A DNA stretch of 64,000 bases. Source: Eunapius fragilis. Its lineage: Eukaryota; Porifera; Demospongiae; Spongillida; Spongillidae. A program made the position numbers and the translations under genes. The DNA lies in NCBI GenBank assembly GCA_963681505.1, contig OY811985.1, positions 5,074,529-5,138,528 on the forward strand. Reading direction: 5' to 3'. Shown in pieces: positions 26,512 through 52,679 of this stretch. The notes under the pieces were generated by a model. The model was not told the DNA's origin and did not search any database. It saw only the letters and a list, made by a program, of their open reading frames with translations. Position 1 is the stretch's first letter; each line of letters begins with the position of its first letter.

Positions 26512-29500
26512 ATGGAAGAAATATTGCAACAGCAACTAGAGCATTTCTCCCAACTGCATTGCCCCGGCACGTCGCTAAGGTAACGCAGTAACAAAACAAG
26601 TCTATTTTGAGTGTTTACACCCCCCCCCCTCCCTCCCTCCCTCCCCCGTACGATATACATATAATCTCGTAAACTGTAGCATAGATGATGTAGTACTTAG
26701 TTATCTGTCAGAAATTATCTGCAGTCTGAGTCACGAAGACTCCGAGGTGGATGAGACCTCATTGACCGATATCATTGCAGCACATATTCCAGAATTTGGA
26801 GCAATTGACAGGTCAGAACAAAAAGCGATCGTAATATATAATAATAATTTTTTCCCCCTTCATCGTCATTGTGTTGTTATGCGGATTCGAGATACAGTAG
26901 TTAATTTCGTGACTGATGACTGTCGCTAATAATTTTAAAAATGCATGCAGTCTTTTGAATTAAATGAACGTAGCGTTAATTAACTATTTGTGATCAGTAA
27001 AGTGATGATTGTATATATTTTTAGGCCAAATAAATTAAACCCACAATGAACGTCATAAACACACAACTAATTCTGATTTTTATTAACTTTAAACAATTAA
27101 TGGAGCATCCTTTATGAATTGATCTTGTTTCATTCCTCTGATCTCTGATCCGGCTACATTAATTATTCCACTTACATCTCGTAGCAAAGTGACGTGTGAC
27201 TGGGTCCACACACTTGTGTTGATGTGTTCAGAGCAGGGAAAGACCACACCACATCAAATGGTCACTCTACCACAGCAGACAACTACACCCATCACTCCAC
27301 CACAGCAGATAACCACACCCATCACACCACCACAGCAGACAACCACACCCATCATCCTACCACGGCAAAAAACCACCCCCATCACTTCACCACAGCAGAC
27401 AACCACACCCATCACTCCACCACAGCAGACAACCACACCCATCACTCCACAAGTGCAGCTGCCTCTGTCACCAAGGAAACCAATCCTTGATAAACAAGTA
27501 ACAGTTCTTGGAGTGGCTATTGAATCAAATGCACCAGGAGCAGTAGAGAACAGTGCAGAGGGTCAAGTGAGGTCAGCACACACATGCTTGGTGCCACAGG
27601 AACTGTCCTGTGTCCATGACAGTACTTAGCATACTAGTATATCATATCACATACATGGTCATAATGTATGTGGTCATATAATTCCAGTTAAGTTTCAATT
27701 GAAAATTCCAATTTGCACCAAAATATTAAAGCCAAGCTTAAGATAAAGATAATGTCTTTCAAATTAATAATAACCTTAGTCTCATTTGTGCAATAATGTG
27801 CATAGAGTTTTTAAAAACATTATTTAGTACCATCTAGAGTCTGTTGTGTGAGGGAAATTTATGACTTTCCTTCCTACTGCCCCTCAAACAGCCCTGACCA
27901 GGTGGCACTTGTAGCAGACATCTTTCCTGGAGTCAGCCAGGAGAGGATCAGAAGAACATTACATTGTTGCCAAGGAAACATTGATGAATGTGTGCAGATT
28001 CTATTGGATGGGAGTGAAAGAAGCCACACCCAGGTATGGCCGCCACAGAGGAAGCAGGTACCCAGAGGGATTTATGATGTTATGGGTTTAAATGTTCCAG
28101 TCCCCAGCAGGAGGAAAAGTGCACAGTAGAATCACCAGATTGTGAGAAACTGAAGGCATTCATCACATCAAGGTAACAAGTTATCGTTGAGAGGTCACCT
28201 ACCGACTTCCTGCGTGGGTGGGTGTACCATAGCACCTTTGGTGTGAAAGGGTGGATGAACCATAGCACCTTTGGTGTGGAAGGATGTGGGTGTACCATAG
28301 CACCTTTGGTGTGGAAGGGTGGGTGTACCATAGCACCTTTGGTGTGGAAGGATGTGGGTGTACCATAGCACCTTTGGTGTGGAAGGATGTGGGTGTACCA
28401 TAGCACCTTTGGTGTGGAAGGATGTGGGTGTACCATAGCACCTTTGGTGTGGAAGGATGTGGGTGTACCATAGCACCTTTGGTGTGGAAGGGTGGGTGTA
28501 CCATAGCACCTTTGGTGTGGAAGGGTGGGTGTACCGTAGCACCTTTGGTGTGGAAGGATGTGGGTGTACCATAGCACCTTTGGTGTGGAAGGATGTGGGT
28601 GTACCATAGCACCTTTGGTGTGGAAGGGTGGGTGTACCATAGCACCTTTGGTGTGGAAGGATGTGGGTGTACCATAGCACCTTTGGTGTGGAAGGATGTG
28701 GGTGTACCACAGCACCTTTGGTGTGGAAGGATGTGGGTGTACCATAGCACCTTTGGTGTGGAAGGATGTGGGTGTACCATAGCACCTTTGGTGTGGAAGG
28801 ATGTGGGTGTACCATAGCACCTTTGGTGTGGAAGGATGTGGGTGTACCATAGCACCTTTGGTGTGGAAGGGTGTGGGTGTACCATAGCACCTTTGGTGTG
28901 GAAGGGTGTGGGTGTACCATAGCACCTTTGGTGTGGGTGTACCATTAGACATACCAAAACACTTATAGGGAACAGACAGTTACATTACAACCTAACGTTT
29001 CCTCCTTGCAGATATGGTCTTGTTGACACCAAGGATGATGTCATCACTCACAAACCAGTGGAACCCAAATGGGTGAGGCTAGGTGGTAGTGTCCAGGCTA
29101 GGTGGTAGTGTCCAGGCTAGGTGGTAGTGTCCAGACTAGGTGGTAGTGTCCAGGCTAGGTGGTAGTGTCCAGGCTAGGTGGTAGTGTCCAGGCTAGGTGG
29201 TAGTGTCCAGGCTAGGTGGTAGTGTCCAGGCTAGGTGGTAGTGTCCAGGCTAGGTGGTAGTGTCCAGGCTAGGTGGTAGTGTCCAGGCTAGGTGGTAGTG
29301 TCCAGGCTAGGTGGTAGTGTCCAGGCTAGGTGGTAGTGTCCAGGCTAGGTGGTAGTGTCCAGGCTAGGTGGTAGTGTCCAGGCTAGGTGGTAGTGTCCAG
29401 GCTAGGTGGTAGTGTCCAGGCTAGGTGGTAGTGCCCAGGCTTAGTACACACTAAGGTGGTTGCTAAGGGCCACCAGGACACATCTTCATTGTTTGCCACA

Positions 29501-29674
29501 CACCCCCCCCACCTTTTTTAATTCCAGGAAGGTAAGAAGATGGTTCGGTATCGTGACAACCATGTGGTGAGTACAAAGGGAGAGCGCTATCTGGTGGAGA
29601 CTAAAAATGAAGGCAATCAGAGCAATACGAAAGCCTCTTACATAAGACCTCTTAGGAAATACCGGTTCCACTAG
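26512..29674 (+). CDS. CUEDC2: CUE domain-containing protein 2
   Basis: Ubiquitin-binding adaptor. In vertebrates it affects IKK dephosphorylation, steroid receptor turnover and mitotic exit. Seven exons: 26512-26579, 26680-26830, 27234-27571, 27892-28033, 28108-28172, 29012-29072 and 29528-29674, encoding 323 aa (human 287). The N terminus has the conserved helix region DDVVLSYLSEIICSL and IIAAHIPEFGAID. The CUE domain runs from SPDQVALVADIFPGVSQE to ECVQILLDG. The C terminus matches the family strongly: VRYRDNHVVSTKGER and ending LRKYRFH. Exon 3 contains an in-frame 30-bp minisatellite encoding a PQQTTTPIT-type repeat absent from vertebrates. The donor of exon 2 (gtaata at 26831) and acceptor at 27233 were chosen because they alone keep frame. 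Confidence 0.9.
27255..27450 (+). repeat. Coding minisatellite in CUEDC2 exon 3
   Basis: Six to seven copies of a 30-bp unit (CCACAGCAGACAACCACACC then CATCACTCCA), encoding ten residues PQQTTTPITP. Confidence 0.9.
28210..28945. repeat. Minisatellite, 31 to 36-bp unit, CUEDC2 intron
   Basis: About 21 copies of GTGTACCATAGCACCTTTGG then TGTGGAAGG(ATGTGG), fully inside the intron between exons 28108-28172 and 29012-29072. The very long minus-strand open frames here are repeat artefacts. Confidence 0.95.
29080..29440. repeat. Minisatellite, 19-bp unit, CUEDC2 last intron
   Basis: About 19 copies of AGGCTAGGTGGTAGTGTCC, almost invariant, beginning right after the donor of exon 29012-29072. Confidence 0.95.
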
Positions 29675-29692
29675 GATGAAGAAAATAGGCAG

Positions 29693-29732
<40 letters not shown>

Positions 29733-30100
29733 AACATATTTATCACTGATTGTGTGAGCATATGCTGATGGTATCTCACCAGACACAGCAGACCTGCATA
29801 CTACCTTGTAGTACTGTCACGCAGGCTTAGAAGGGTAATAAAGCAGCTGCATGTGAAGCATGAACACAACTGTTATATGAACCAGTGATATTATGATCCA
29901 TAATATTTAGCACCAGACACCAGGTCATGTGATCGATAATACTTGGACATCAGGTCATGTGATCAATAATACTTGGACACCAGGCACAGAGACACACACA
30001 ACACAAAAGGACAGAATAAACAGAAGCTCTACAAAATACAAGAACAAGAAAAAAAAACTCTTAGTTTTTATCCAGAGAGAGCACCCAGTCTGTAATCGCC
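29675..30100. other. Intergenic, tail-to-tail between CUEDC2 and RAB21 paralogue A
   Basis: 3' UTRs of converging genes. Contains a (CA)n at 29697-29728 and a short GATCATAA-type repeat near 29925-29975. No gene seen. Confidence 0.6.
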
Positions 30101-32775
<2,675 letters not shown>

Positions 32776-33168
32776 GGAGGGTTGTGCATAATTAGAATTC
32801 CACTAAATACATTCATTTTACGTTTTCCGCTTTGAGGAAGTTGTATAACAAACTTCACTGGTAAATGTCATTCCTGGCGTATGCATGGAGGAGAGGCGCT
32901 GACCATGGGTGTCGCGGGGGCTTCCTAAACCTTTGTGGTAGCACCCAACATATTATGTCGCACGGTTAGTCATTGTCTGCAGTACAATTTTGGCAACATC
33001 CGTACACACACAAGTACATAAGTGTTCACACAAATATAACAGAGATCACCATTTATTAAACACATACTAGACAATACAAAAGAATTTTTTGGAAATCAAA
33101 AAAAAAAAAAAAGCAGTTGTGTGCAAAAGAACAGATCACATACACATGTGCATCACAACAAGTGAGTT
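32776..33168. other. Intergenic between the two RAB21 paralogues
   Basis: Promoter and 5' UTR of paralogue A and 3' UTR of paralogue B. No gene seen. Confidence 0.6.
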
Positions 33169-34784
33169 TCAGCAACACCCTCCTTTGGGGGCAACATTTG
33201 GAGTTTCATCTTCCACAACGATTGCTTTGCTGGCTCGCTTGGACACACCACTAGATGGTGCGGCTGCTGAAGCAGCAGGTGTCTGTGACGAGTGAGCAGG
33301 AGCAGACACCTGGGATTCAATCAGTCCTGTAGAAACAGAAACACAGAAACGCATTGATAATGTTCCAAATATACTCTCCTCCAATTTCAACCACAGCCAA
33401 GAATGCCTGCTCTTTGCTGGAAGCAGTTAATCAATTGTCAGGAGTCATGTCTAACCTAATGTTCCATTTAAAATTAGGTTAGACATGACTCCTATGGTGG
33501 GAGAGGGGTATGAGGGAGAGGGGCTATGGGGGACAGGGGCTATGAGGGAGAGGGGGAGAAGGGGGTATGAGGGAGAGGGGCTATGAGGAAGAGGGGGCTA
33601 TGAGAGAGAGGGGGAGAAGGGGGTATGAGGGAGAGGGGCTATAAGGAAGAGGGGGCTATGAGGGAGAGGGGGCTATGAGGGAGAGGGGCTATGAGGAAGT
33701 GGGGGTTATGAGGGAGAGGGGGAGAAGGGGTATGAGGGAGAGGGGCTATGAGGAAGTGGGGGTTATGAGGGAGAGGGGGAGAAGGGGTATGAGGGAGAGG
33801 GGCTATGAGGAAGTGGGGGTTATGAGGGAGAGGGGGAGAAGGGGTATGAGGGAGAGGGTGCTATGGGGTACAGGGGTTATGCCTCGGGAGAAGGGGCTAT
33901 GGGGAAAGGGTTATAGGGGAGAGGGGCTATGGGGGAGAGGGGAGCTATGGGGGTGGGGCTATGAGGCAGCGTGTATGCGTAGCTAGAGGATTTAGGGAAC
34001 CACTTCATCACACCCTCACTGTACTCACTCATATGCACACATCACACCCTCCCTGTACTCACGCATATGCACACATCACACCCTCCCTGTACTCACTCAT
34101 ATGCACACATCTCACCCTCCCTGTACTCACTTATATGCACACATCACACCCTCCCTGTACTCACTCATATGCCCACATCACACCATCATACCCTCCCTGT
34201 ATTCACTTATAGCACATATCACACCCTCCCTGTACTCACATTTAGTTAATGATGTTCAAACAGAAACTAAACAAATGGTTTGCCATTATTGTAATATTGT
34301 TCTCAAAGGGCATACTCATACACGAAAACCAGAACCTAGCCTCCCTCCACCACTGGTCCACCCATCTCCCCACAGCCCTCCCTCCTGGTCCACCCATCTC
34401 CCCACAGCCCTCCCTCCTGGTCCACCCCTCCCCACAGCCCTCTCTCCACCACTGGTCCACCCATCTCCCCACAGCCCTCTCTCCTGGTCCACCCCTCCCC
34501 ACAGCCCTCCCTCCTGGTCCACCCCTCCCCACAGCCCTCCCTCCTGGTCCACCACTCCCCACAGCCCTTCCTCCTGGTCCACCCTTCCCCACAGCCCTCC
34601 CTCCTGGTCCACCCTTCCCCACACCAACCCCTCCTCCTTACCCCCCCTGTGCCTGGTCTCTACTAATGTACTGTGTTGAACTTACGTTTGCTAATGTCCA
34701 GGAAAAGCTCCTGAATTCCTTTATTCTGCTTAGCTGATGCGTAATAGTGCTTAGCTCCAACTGATGTTGCATACCTATGTACGT

Positions 34785-34827
<43 letters not shown>

Positions 34828-35626
34828 TGTGTGTGTGTGCGTGTGTTTTAAGGGTACAGTATTAACCTTAATGAAACAGCTGCAAACAAAAAAAGTGTTT
34901 GGCTGTCAAGTTATTAACACTACATGTATTTCTACCAGCTGGAAAGTGAGCACATAATGGTATGCATATTACAGTGTTGGCCAACAACACAAATGATGCA
35001 TGCAAGATATGTGTCAGGAAGGGGTGTGTGGCATGGGGCGATAACATACTCTTCGGCTTGAGCCTGCGTAACTTTTCTGTTCTTTTCCAAGTCCATCTTG
35101 TTGCCTACAATGGCTACCACTATGTTTTCTCCTAACATCTTCCTTAGTTCCTTGATCCAATTACGAGCCTAAAGCAAGAAAGTTAATAGAGATATAAGTA
35201 CAGGTGCCCAAAGTTAATACAAAGGAGATAGAGATATAAGTACAGGTGCCCAAAGTTAATACAAAGGAGATAGAGATATAAGCACAGGTGCCCAAAGTTA
35301 ATACAAAGGAGATAGAGATATAAGTACAGGTGCCCAATAATGATCTATGTACCATGGTTCTCATTGTTTAAAGTCCAAAACAACATTAAAATGATTTGCC
35401 TTATCCTTAATTTTGCTAAATTCTTGGATCAAAACGGGGTAAAATAAAATAAACCAAGTTGTTACAAGCACGGTATATGCGGTACAAAGATAATCTATTT
35501 ATTTAATGTTCTATGGTGCATGTGTCTGACTAGCAAAGCATTGTGTTGAGGTTGATGTGTGTGTGTGTGTGCATGGTGTGGGTGTGTGCGTGTGCATGGT
35601 GTGTGTGTTTGCGTGTGTGTGTGTGT

Positions 35627-35659
<33 letters not shown>

Positions 35660-36616
35660 GGAAATGTTATTGCAGGGAACAAGGTAACGATTGAGGAGGG
35701 GAAATAAACACAAGGATGAAAAGGTAAGAGGATGAAATGTGACATACACAAGAGAGATAGGTAAAGGACTTCAAGGAGGCAAGGGAATGGGTGAAAAGAA
35801 AGATAAGATTGGAGCAAGTAACAATCACTACAATGTGAACTCTACAAGTATTACAAGGAAAAGTACTTGCTGTTTGGTTTGTACACACCTTAATGAATGA
35901 ATCCTCATCAGTAATATCGTATACCACAAGGGCAGCATGGCTGTCACGGTAGTAGATGGGACCCAAAGCATGAAACCTCTCCTGTCCTGCTGTGTCCTGG
36001 GCAGAGAAAGGTGCGATAACTAAACAGATAACACAACACAGTGTGGTGAAAAGATAAAAACTAACGTTGTGACAAATAAAAAGAAACCACCATTGTGCAT
36101 CTAGGGGCTCTTTCTCACATATTACCTACACACATTAATCAAGTTATCACTTATCACACACACACATATCAATACAACTTCTCCCCTCCCTTCTGTAACT
36201 ACAGCTCCCATCTTCCCGGTACAGACGAAGACGCTCACCCAGATGTTCAGTACTATCCGATGTCCTGCAATGTTCAAATTTTTCTGAAGAAAGGCCGCCT
36301 GAAAAGAGAAACGAGAGAGTTCAAAAACCGACGCTTACCACGGATGAAGCGGCCTAAAAAGGGTGGTTCAACGTGTTATTGTACGCGTAGGGATGTCTAA
36401 TACATAACACAACACACCGAGCGAAAGACCTAAACCTTTCGCTGTGGAGGTGAAACTGCTGCTGTTCTGTGTGACAACGCTCACCTGAAGGGTTTGAACG
36501 TGCTTGTCGTTAAACCTGTTCTCTACGTATCTTGTGACTATAGATGTCTTCCCAACAGCACCTTCTCCCAGAAGTACAATCTTAGCTTTGAAACCGCCTT
36601 CACTGGGTGTTGCCAT
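33169..36616 (-). CDS. RAB21: RAB21 small GTPase, paralogue B
   Basis: Six exons: 36485-36616, 36239-36298, 35889-35996, 35050-35168, 34686-34774 and 33169-33326, encoding 221 aa (human RAB21 225). Motifs are GEGAVGKT (P-loop), [18 protein letters not shown] (G3 and switch II, as in human RAB21), [10 protein letters not shown] (G4) and ASAK (G5). The C terminus ends KGGCC, a double-cysteine prenylation site. It is the more conservative of the pair and is likely the functional RAB21 orthologue. Introns hold several minisatellites and one 21-base inverted repeat. Confidence 0.94.
33440..33493. repeat. Inverted repeat, 21-base arms
   Basis: Arms 33440-33460 (AGGAGTCATGTCTAACCTAA onward) and 33473-33493 are exact reverse complements around a 12-bp loop, in the last intron of RAB21-B. 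Confidence 0.93.
33495..33965. repeat. GGGAGAGGGGCTATGA purine-rich repeat
   Basis: Irregular 15 to 20-bp units, with a higher-order 63-bp unit repeated three times at 33675-33860. Last intron of RAB21-B. Confidence 0.9.
34010..34240. repeat. Minisatellite, 34-bp unit
   Basis: About six copies of ATGCACACATCACACCCTCC then CTGTACTCACTCAT in the last intron of RAB21-B. Confidence 0.92.
34345..34625. repeat. Minisatellite, about 29-bp unit
   Basis: About nine copies of CCACAGCCCTCCCTCCTGGT then CCACCCCTC in the last intron of RAB21-B. Confidence 0.93.
35185..35335. repeat. Minisatellite, 41-bp unit
   Basis: Four copies of AGATAGAGATATAAGTACAG then GTGCCCAAAGTTAATACAAA, next to RAB21-B exon 35050-35168. 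Confidence 0.93.
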
Positions 36617-37617
36617 TTCGCAGAAGGGTATACACCGTTACTTAATAACAAATCATGCTCACTTGTCTTGTGACATCATGACGTCACTAGTAGATTAACG
36701 CTTGCATGGCTTGATCATAGATTAATAACCGTAAGGTTATTAATCCGTGCCCGGTGAATCTGCTGGCCGGAGACGGTGCTTAAAAACAGCCTGCAGCCGC
36801 TTCCACCGGAGCAAATCACTCCAATGAGCTCTCGGTTCCCCACTTCCCCATTCCCCCTACGTTAATTGGAAAGACTATGAGTTCGACCTTGCCCAGAAAT
36901 GCTAGCTGGATGAAGATCCCGTCCGTGACCTCCAGCAGACAACGAACCAGAGGACACCTGGGTATAGTAGACTATCTTCAGCTGAATATTCACCACTTCC
37001 AAGGCCATCAATGACAGACTGGCTGGAGTCAGGACCAGAGAGATGGAAACCATTTCCAATTAACATTGTCCGTTCTACTGAACAGCTTATTTTGTGGACA
37101 GGTTATGACCTACATACGTTTAACTGTTTTTTTAACAGCTGTCTGTCTGCATCAATCTACACAGGTGACTGCAGCAGATGGGACCTTACAGGGAATGATT
37201 GCCTCCAATCTGAAAAGGTGCTAACAGATCTTGGCTGGTGTTGGACCATAGCAGAGAACCACTGGGTCCAGCATGACTACCACCAAGCAAGCTGCCATAT
37301 TAAAGTGAAGATGGAGCCATCCCAGTACAGTGGTTGAAAGTTGAAATGAAAAGGTGAATGGAATAAAAGGAGTGGCCAATTTGGAGAACATAAATAAATC
37401 CTTACATCAAGTTAACTTCAGGAAGAAGGAATTGATGGAGAATTTCAACCAGTTTGTAACAATAATGCTCAAGTTGTAACTTTTATTTAAAAGAAGTTGT
37501 ACAGGTATGTAGATGTAAACGTAGTACTCAGAAAACAAAAACACACAGTTATATTTTACTGCTAAAAACAAGAGACACATGCAGGCATGCTGCTACAATG
37601 GTCAGCACCTAGGGAGT
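36617..37617. other. Intergenic between RAB21-B and cortactin
   Basis: About 1 kb. It holds the RAB21-B promoter, a small hairpin at 36721-36744 (10-base arms around GTAA) and the cortactin 3' UTR. A 108-codon plus-strand frame at 37011-37337 has no recognisable domain and is not called. Confidence 0.6.
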
Positions 37618-43747
<6,130 letters not shown>

Positions 43748-44252
43748 ATTTCTGAAGAGTTAAAAATGGATGGAATTAGTGGCTTTCGCTCGGCCGTTAG
43801 TGTTCCACGCCGAATTTTTGATGACAACACACACCTCTGCTATAATTTCCATATATGGTGCTTAAAGCGTCCCTAAGGTCACTCTTGTTTATTTTTCAGA
43901 AAGCTAGTTTCTTAGGTATTATATTTTTGCTATTTTTCTTCAGCCTTCTGCCTGCGCGGCTTGGGAAAATAAATAAAGACCTACAGAAGTCTCGTGTATA
44001 GGGCGTCATATACTCAGTCAAAAGATGCGCCTTTGGCATGTAAAGATAACGACTGAACTCGAAAATCAAGCGTTAAACTCCCCACTGTTAAAATCAAATC
44101 GACGCTCGTACGCTTACCTGCTTACAAATCCAAGTGTGCAGCTAAAGGTTTAAAACTCGAAGGGCTTCCCTGAAATAGATTACCGTATAAGGAAATTCAT
44201 GTTCACGAGACGTCGCCTCCCAATAATTATTGCATTTAATACTTAAGGACTT
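43748..44252. promoter_or_regulatory. Head-to-head intergenic region of cortactin and CIAO3
   Basis: 505 bp between the two start codons. It must contain both promoters and 5' UTRs. No TATA box or initiator could be assigned. Confidence 0.5.
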
Positions 44253-50331
<6,079 letters not shown>

Positions 50332-50478
50332 TGTATTGAAATTTCAAATCAGATCCTCGAGCTTTACTTGGGAACGCGCCCCTCGGCCGGCCACACTCCA
50401 CCAGTGGCACTAATTAAATTATCCCACAAGCGTTTCTAACGGATTGGGGTATAAAACATTCCGTTAAAGGTTCAAGGT

Positions 50479-50640
50479 TAACTTACCTGGCACAGAGGGT
50501 ACCGTGATCAACAAGGCGGTCCCTCCGGGTCGAGACCGTGCATTGCACTTCGTCCGGTTGAAGCTTGTGATCTCCCCAAACGTGGGAGACTCAGGTGCGC
50601 AATTTTTGGTAGGGGGGGATTGCGTTCGCGCATCCCCCAT
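50479..50640 (+). ncRNA. RNU1: U1 spliceosomal RNA, copy 1
   Basis: Recognises 5' splice sites. The 5' end AACTTACCTGGCA carries the ACUUACCUG that pairs with donors. Stem-loop I has GATCAACAAGG (U1-70K site, normally GAUCACGAAGG). Stem-loop II has CATTGCAC (U1A site). Stem-loop III lies around GATCTCCCCAAACGTGGGAGA. The Sm site is AATTTTTGG, followed by the terminal hairpin GCGTTCGCGC. The length of about 162 nt fits (human 164). A 3'-box-like GTTCAATTTAAAAAAGAC lies just downstream. It starts about 148 bp after the CIAO3 stop. Confidence 0.95.
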
Positions 50641-52679
50641 ATTAAAGTTCAATTTAAAAAAGACTTACTAATATTTACATGTTCATGTATTTTATGCTAC
50701 AATTTTATTAACTAGCACAAGTAAGTGTTCAGCCGTAGAAACATACCGCAACTGGGGCAAAGAGGCGCTTGGTGTACATTCTCCGATTATTAATAGCCTC
50801 CTTGCTTGCCATTGGCCAGGCCAGCTAAATGGATCTCAACTTAACTCTTGTGAGCCAGGGAGAAAGTTAGCTAATGCGTAGAACTGTTGTTTAGTTGGTG
50901 TACATTCATATCTGACACTAGACAATTTATTTCTTTACTTGAACTGAGCTTTAACCAACAAAAATAATTACGAAGATAATCAGCCTCATCATTGGCTTAA
51001 GTCATTTAGTATCGGGCTTGAATGTTCCGTAAGTTCGTATGAGTCAGTTGTATCTTGCTGTACACATGGGATAAGTTCATCCAAGTTGCTATGTGGGTCA
51101 ATCTGTACTCAGTGATGTTGAGAGTATATTATAGATCTCCACAAAGATGCATGCTTGTTGAGCAATCCTACTCAGAAAACAGGATCTCCGTGTTGAATAT
51201 TGGCGTTACATTACCGCATATCGCCAGAAAAAAAAAAGATACTCATCATATACGGTATTATGAATTCAATATTAAAGTTGGAAGCGCGCATGCGCGTACA
51301 CAAGGGGGGCGTCGCCAAAGTATTCTGCTACCAAAATGCATTCATGAGATTTACCTGGTTACTATACAACTTCCTTACTCAAGAAGATCGGACCATACCG
51401 TGCTCTTTCCTTCATTGCGCGGGATACAGCCGTGGGTAAAACATGAGCCGAACGGAGGGTATCCTTTTGCCCCGTTTGCCGTAAGCTGTAACTCAAGGCG
51501 AAGCCCCTCGTTGTTTGCATATTATGTGCGCACATTCCTAGGACTACACACACTCGCGTGACAAGTCCAGCATCCATCCAACCGACAAGCAGATGGCAGT
51601 TGGAGAAGCGTGCTAGGAGTTTTTCTGAGCCCCATCACACCGCCTACATGTAAGTCGTCGTCGCACGCCGGTGTGTGTTGTGAGGCTTGTGAATTATTTC
51701 ATTGTCTCCCCCCTGCTGTGCATTGAACCCTCTGGTGTGTGCACGAATGCATGACATTGCACACAAGGCCGGGTCAAACGCAAACCGCGTACAGTGGACA
51801 CTTGCTTCAATAATTTTTCCGTACTGTAATATTATATCTATTTTAATAAAATGCAAATCCGATAATGTGTGTCCTAGTGTAACACCTACTATCTGTCAAT
51901 ACGCACTGAAAAAAAAGCATTACATGACAGTTCAGTATTAACACTTGTTGTGTATGGCATTACAATTGTTAACAGAATTTCCCCCCCGCCCCCTCCCTTC
52001 CCCCCCCCCCTCGCATTAAAGGCAAGTACCTAATCGTTGGCCGCGTCGGTTTGTTAAGTAAGGCAATTAGTCTAGCTCGAGTGTTTTTTTTACTTCGTCA
52101 AAGCTTTGCTATGACATTTTGTACCTCGCTTTAATTACCCTGTTTGGTGGGTCGTTATCTGTCGTAAAAACTCTCATCTGAGGCGATAGTCTGCTTTGAA
52201 TTCCGCAACTTTACCGATGAAACGTGACGTTTTGATATGAAATAATTTCATTCCGCTATATGTAGTCGAGTTACCGTGCAGATGGAAAAATAGCGTCAAT
52301 GGAAATTGCGGGAAAAAAAAAAAAGTTCGTTCCAGAACCCACCAAAAATTAGCCGCGCGCTTGACCTCAACCCTGTCAGATTTGCATTTGACCTATATCA
52401 GATTTGCATTTGATCTATATCGTTAAAATAGATTCAAGTAAACGCAATATTACAGTAGGAAAGAAATTATTGGAACAAGGCCTCGTGCAGTGCCACTAGC
52501 TGTATCGATCTTACAGATGATTTTAAAAAAATACCCTTATAAACTCAGGATTAATATACATGTAACAGTTTTTTTACTGTACATCTCTTCAAATGATTGG
52601 TTTTTCTTGTCCGTACATCGGTACGTGTACGGATTAGCTCTGTCAGTGGATGTTCAATTTTATGACTTGCATTCCGCAG
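50641..52679. other. Intergenic or 5' region of the FSIP2-like gene
   Basis: About 2 kb without an assignable exon. It probably contains the promoter and at least one short 5' exon of the next gene, since the exon at 52680 needs two bases from upstream. A small duplication (CAGATTTGCATTTGA) sits at 52377-52424. A 168-codon frame at 51055-51561 has no recognisable feature. Confidence 0.5.

Noticed and set aside
28080-28957. Three overlapping minus-strand frames of 240 to 290 codons
   Set aside because: They are translations of the intronic minisatellite of CUEDC2 and encode only repeats.
37011-37337. 108-codon plus-strand frame between RAB21-B and cortactin
   Set aside because: No recognisable family and no splice partners seen.
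51055-51561. 168-codon plus-strand frame
   Set aside because: No domain, no clear splice or start context; could be a chance frame in AT-rich DNA.
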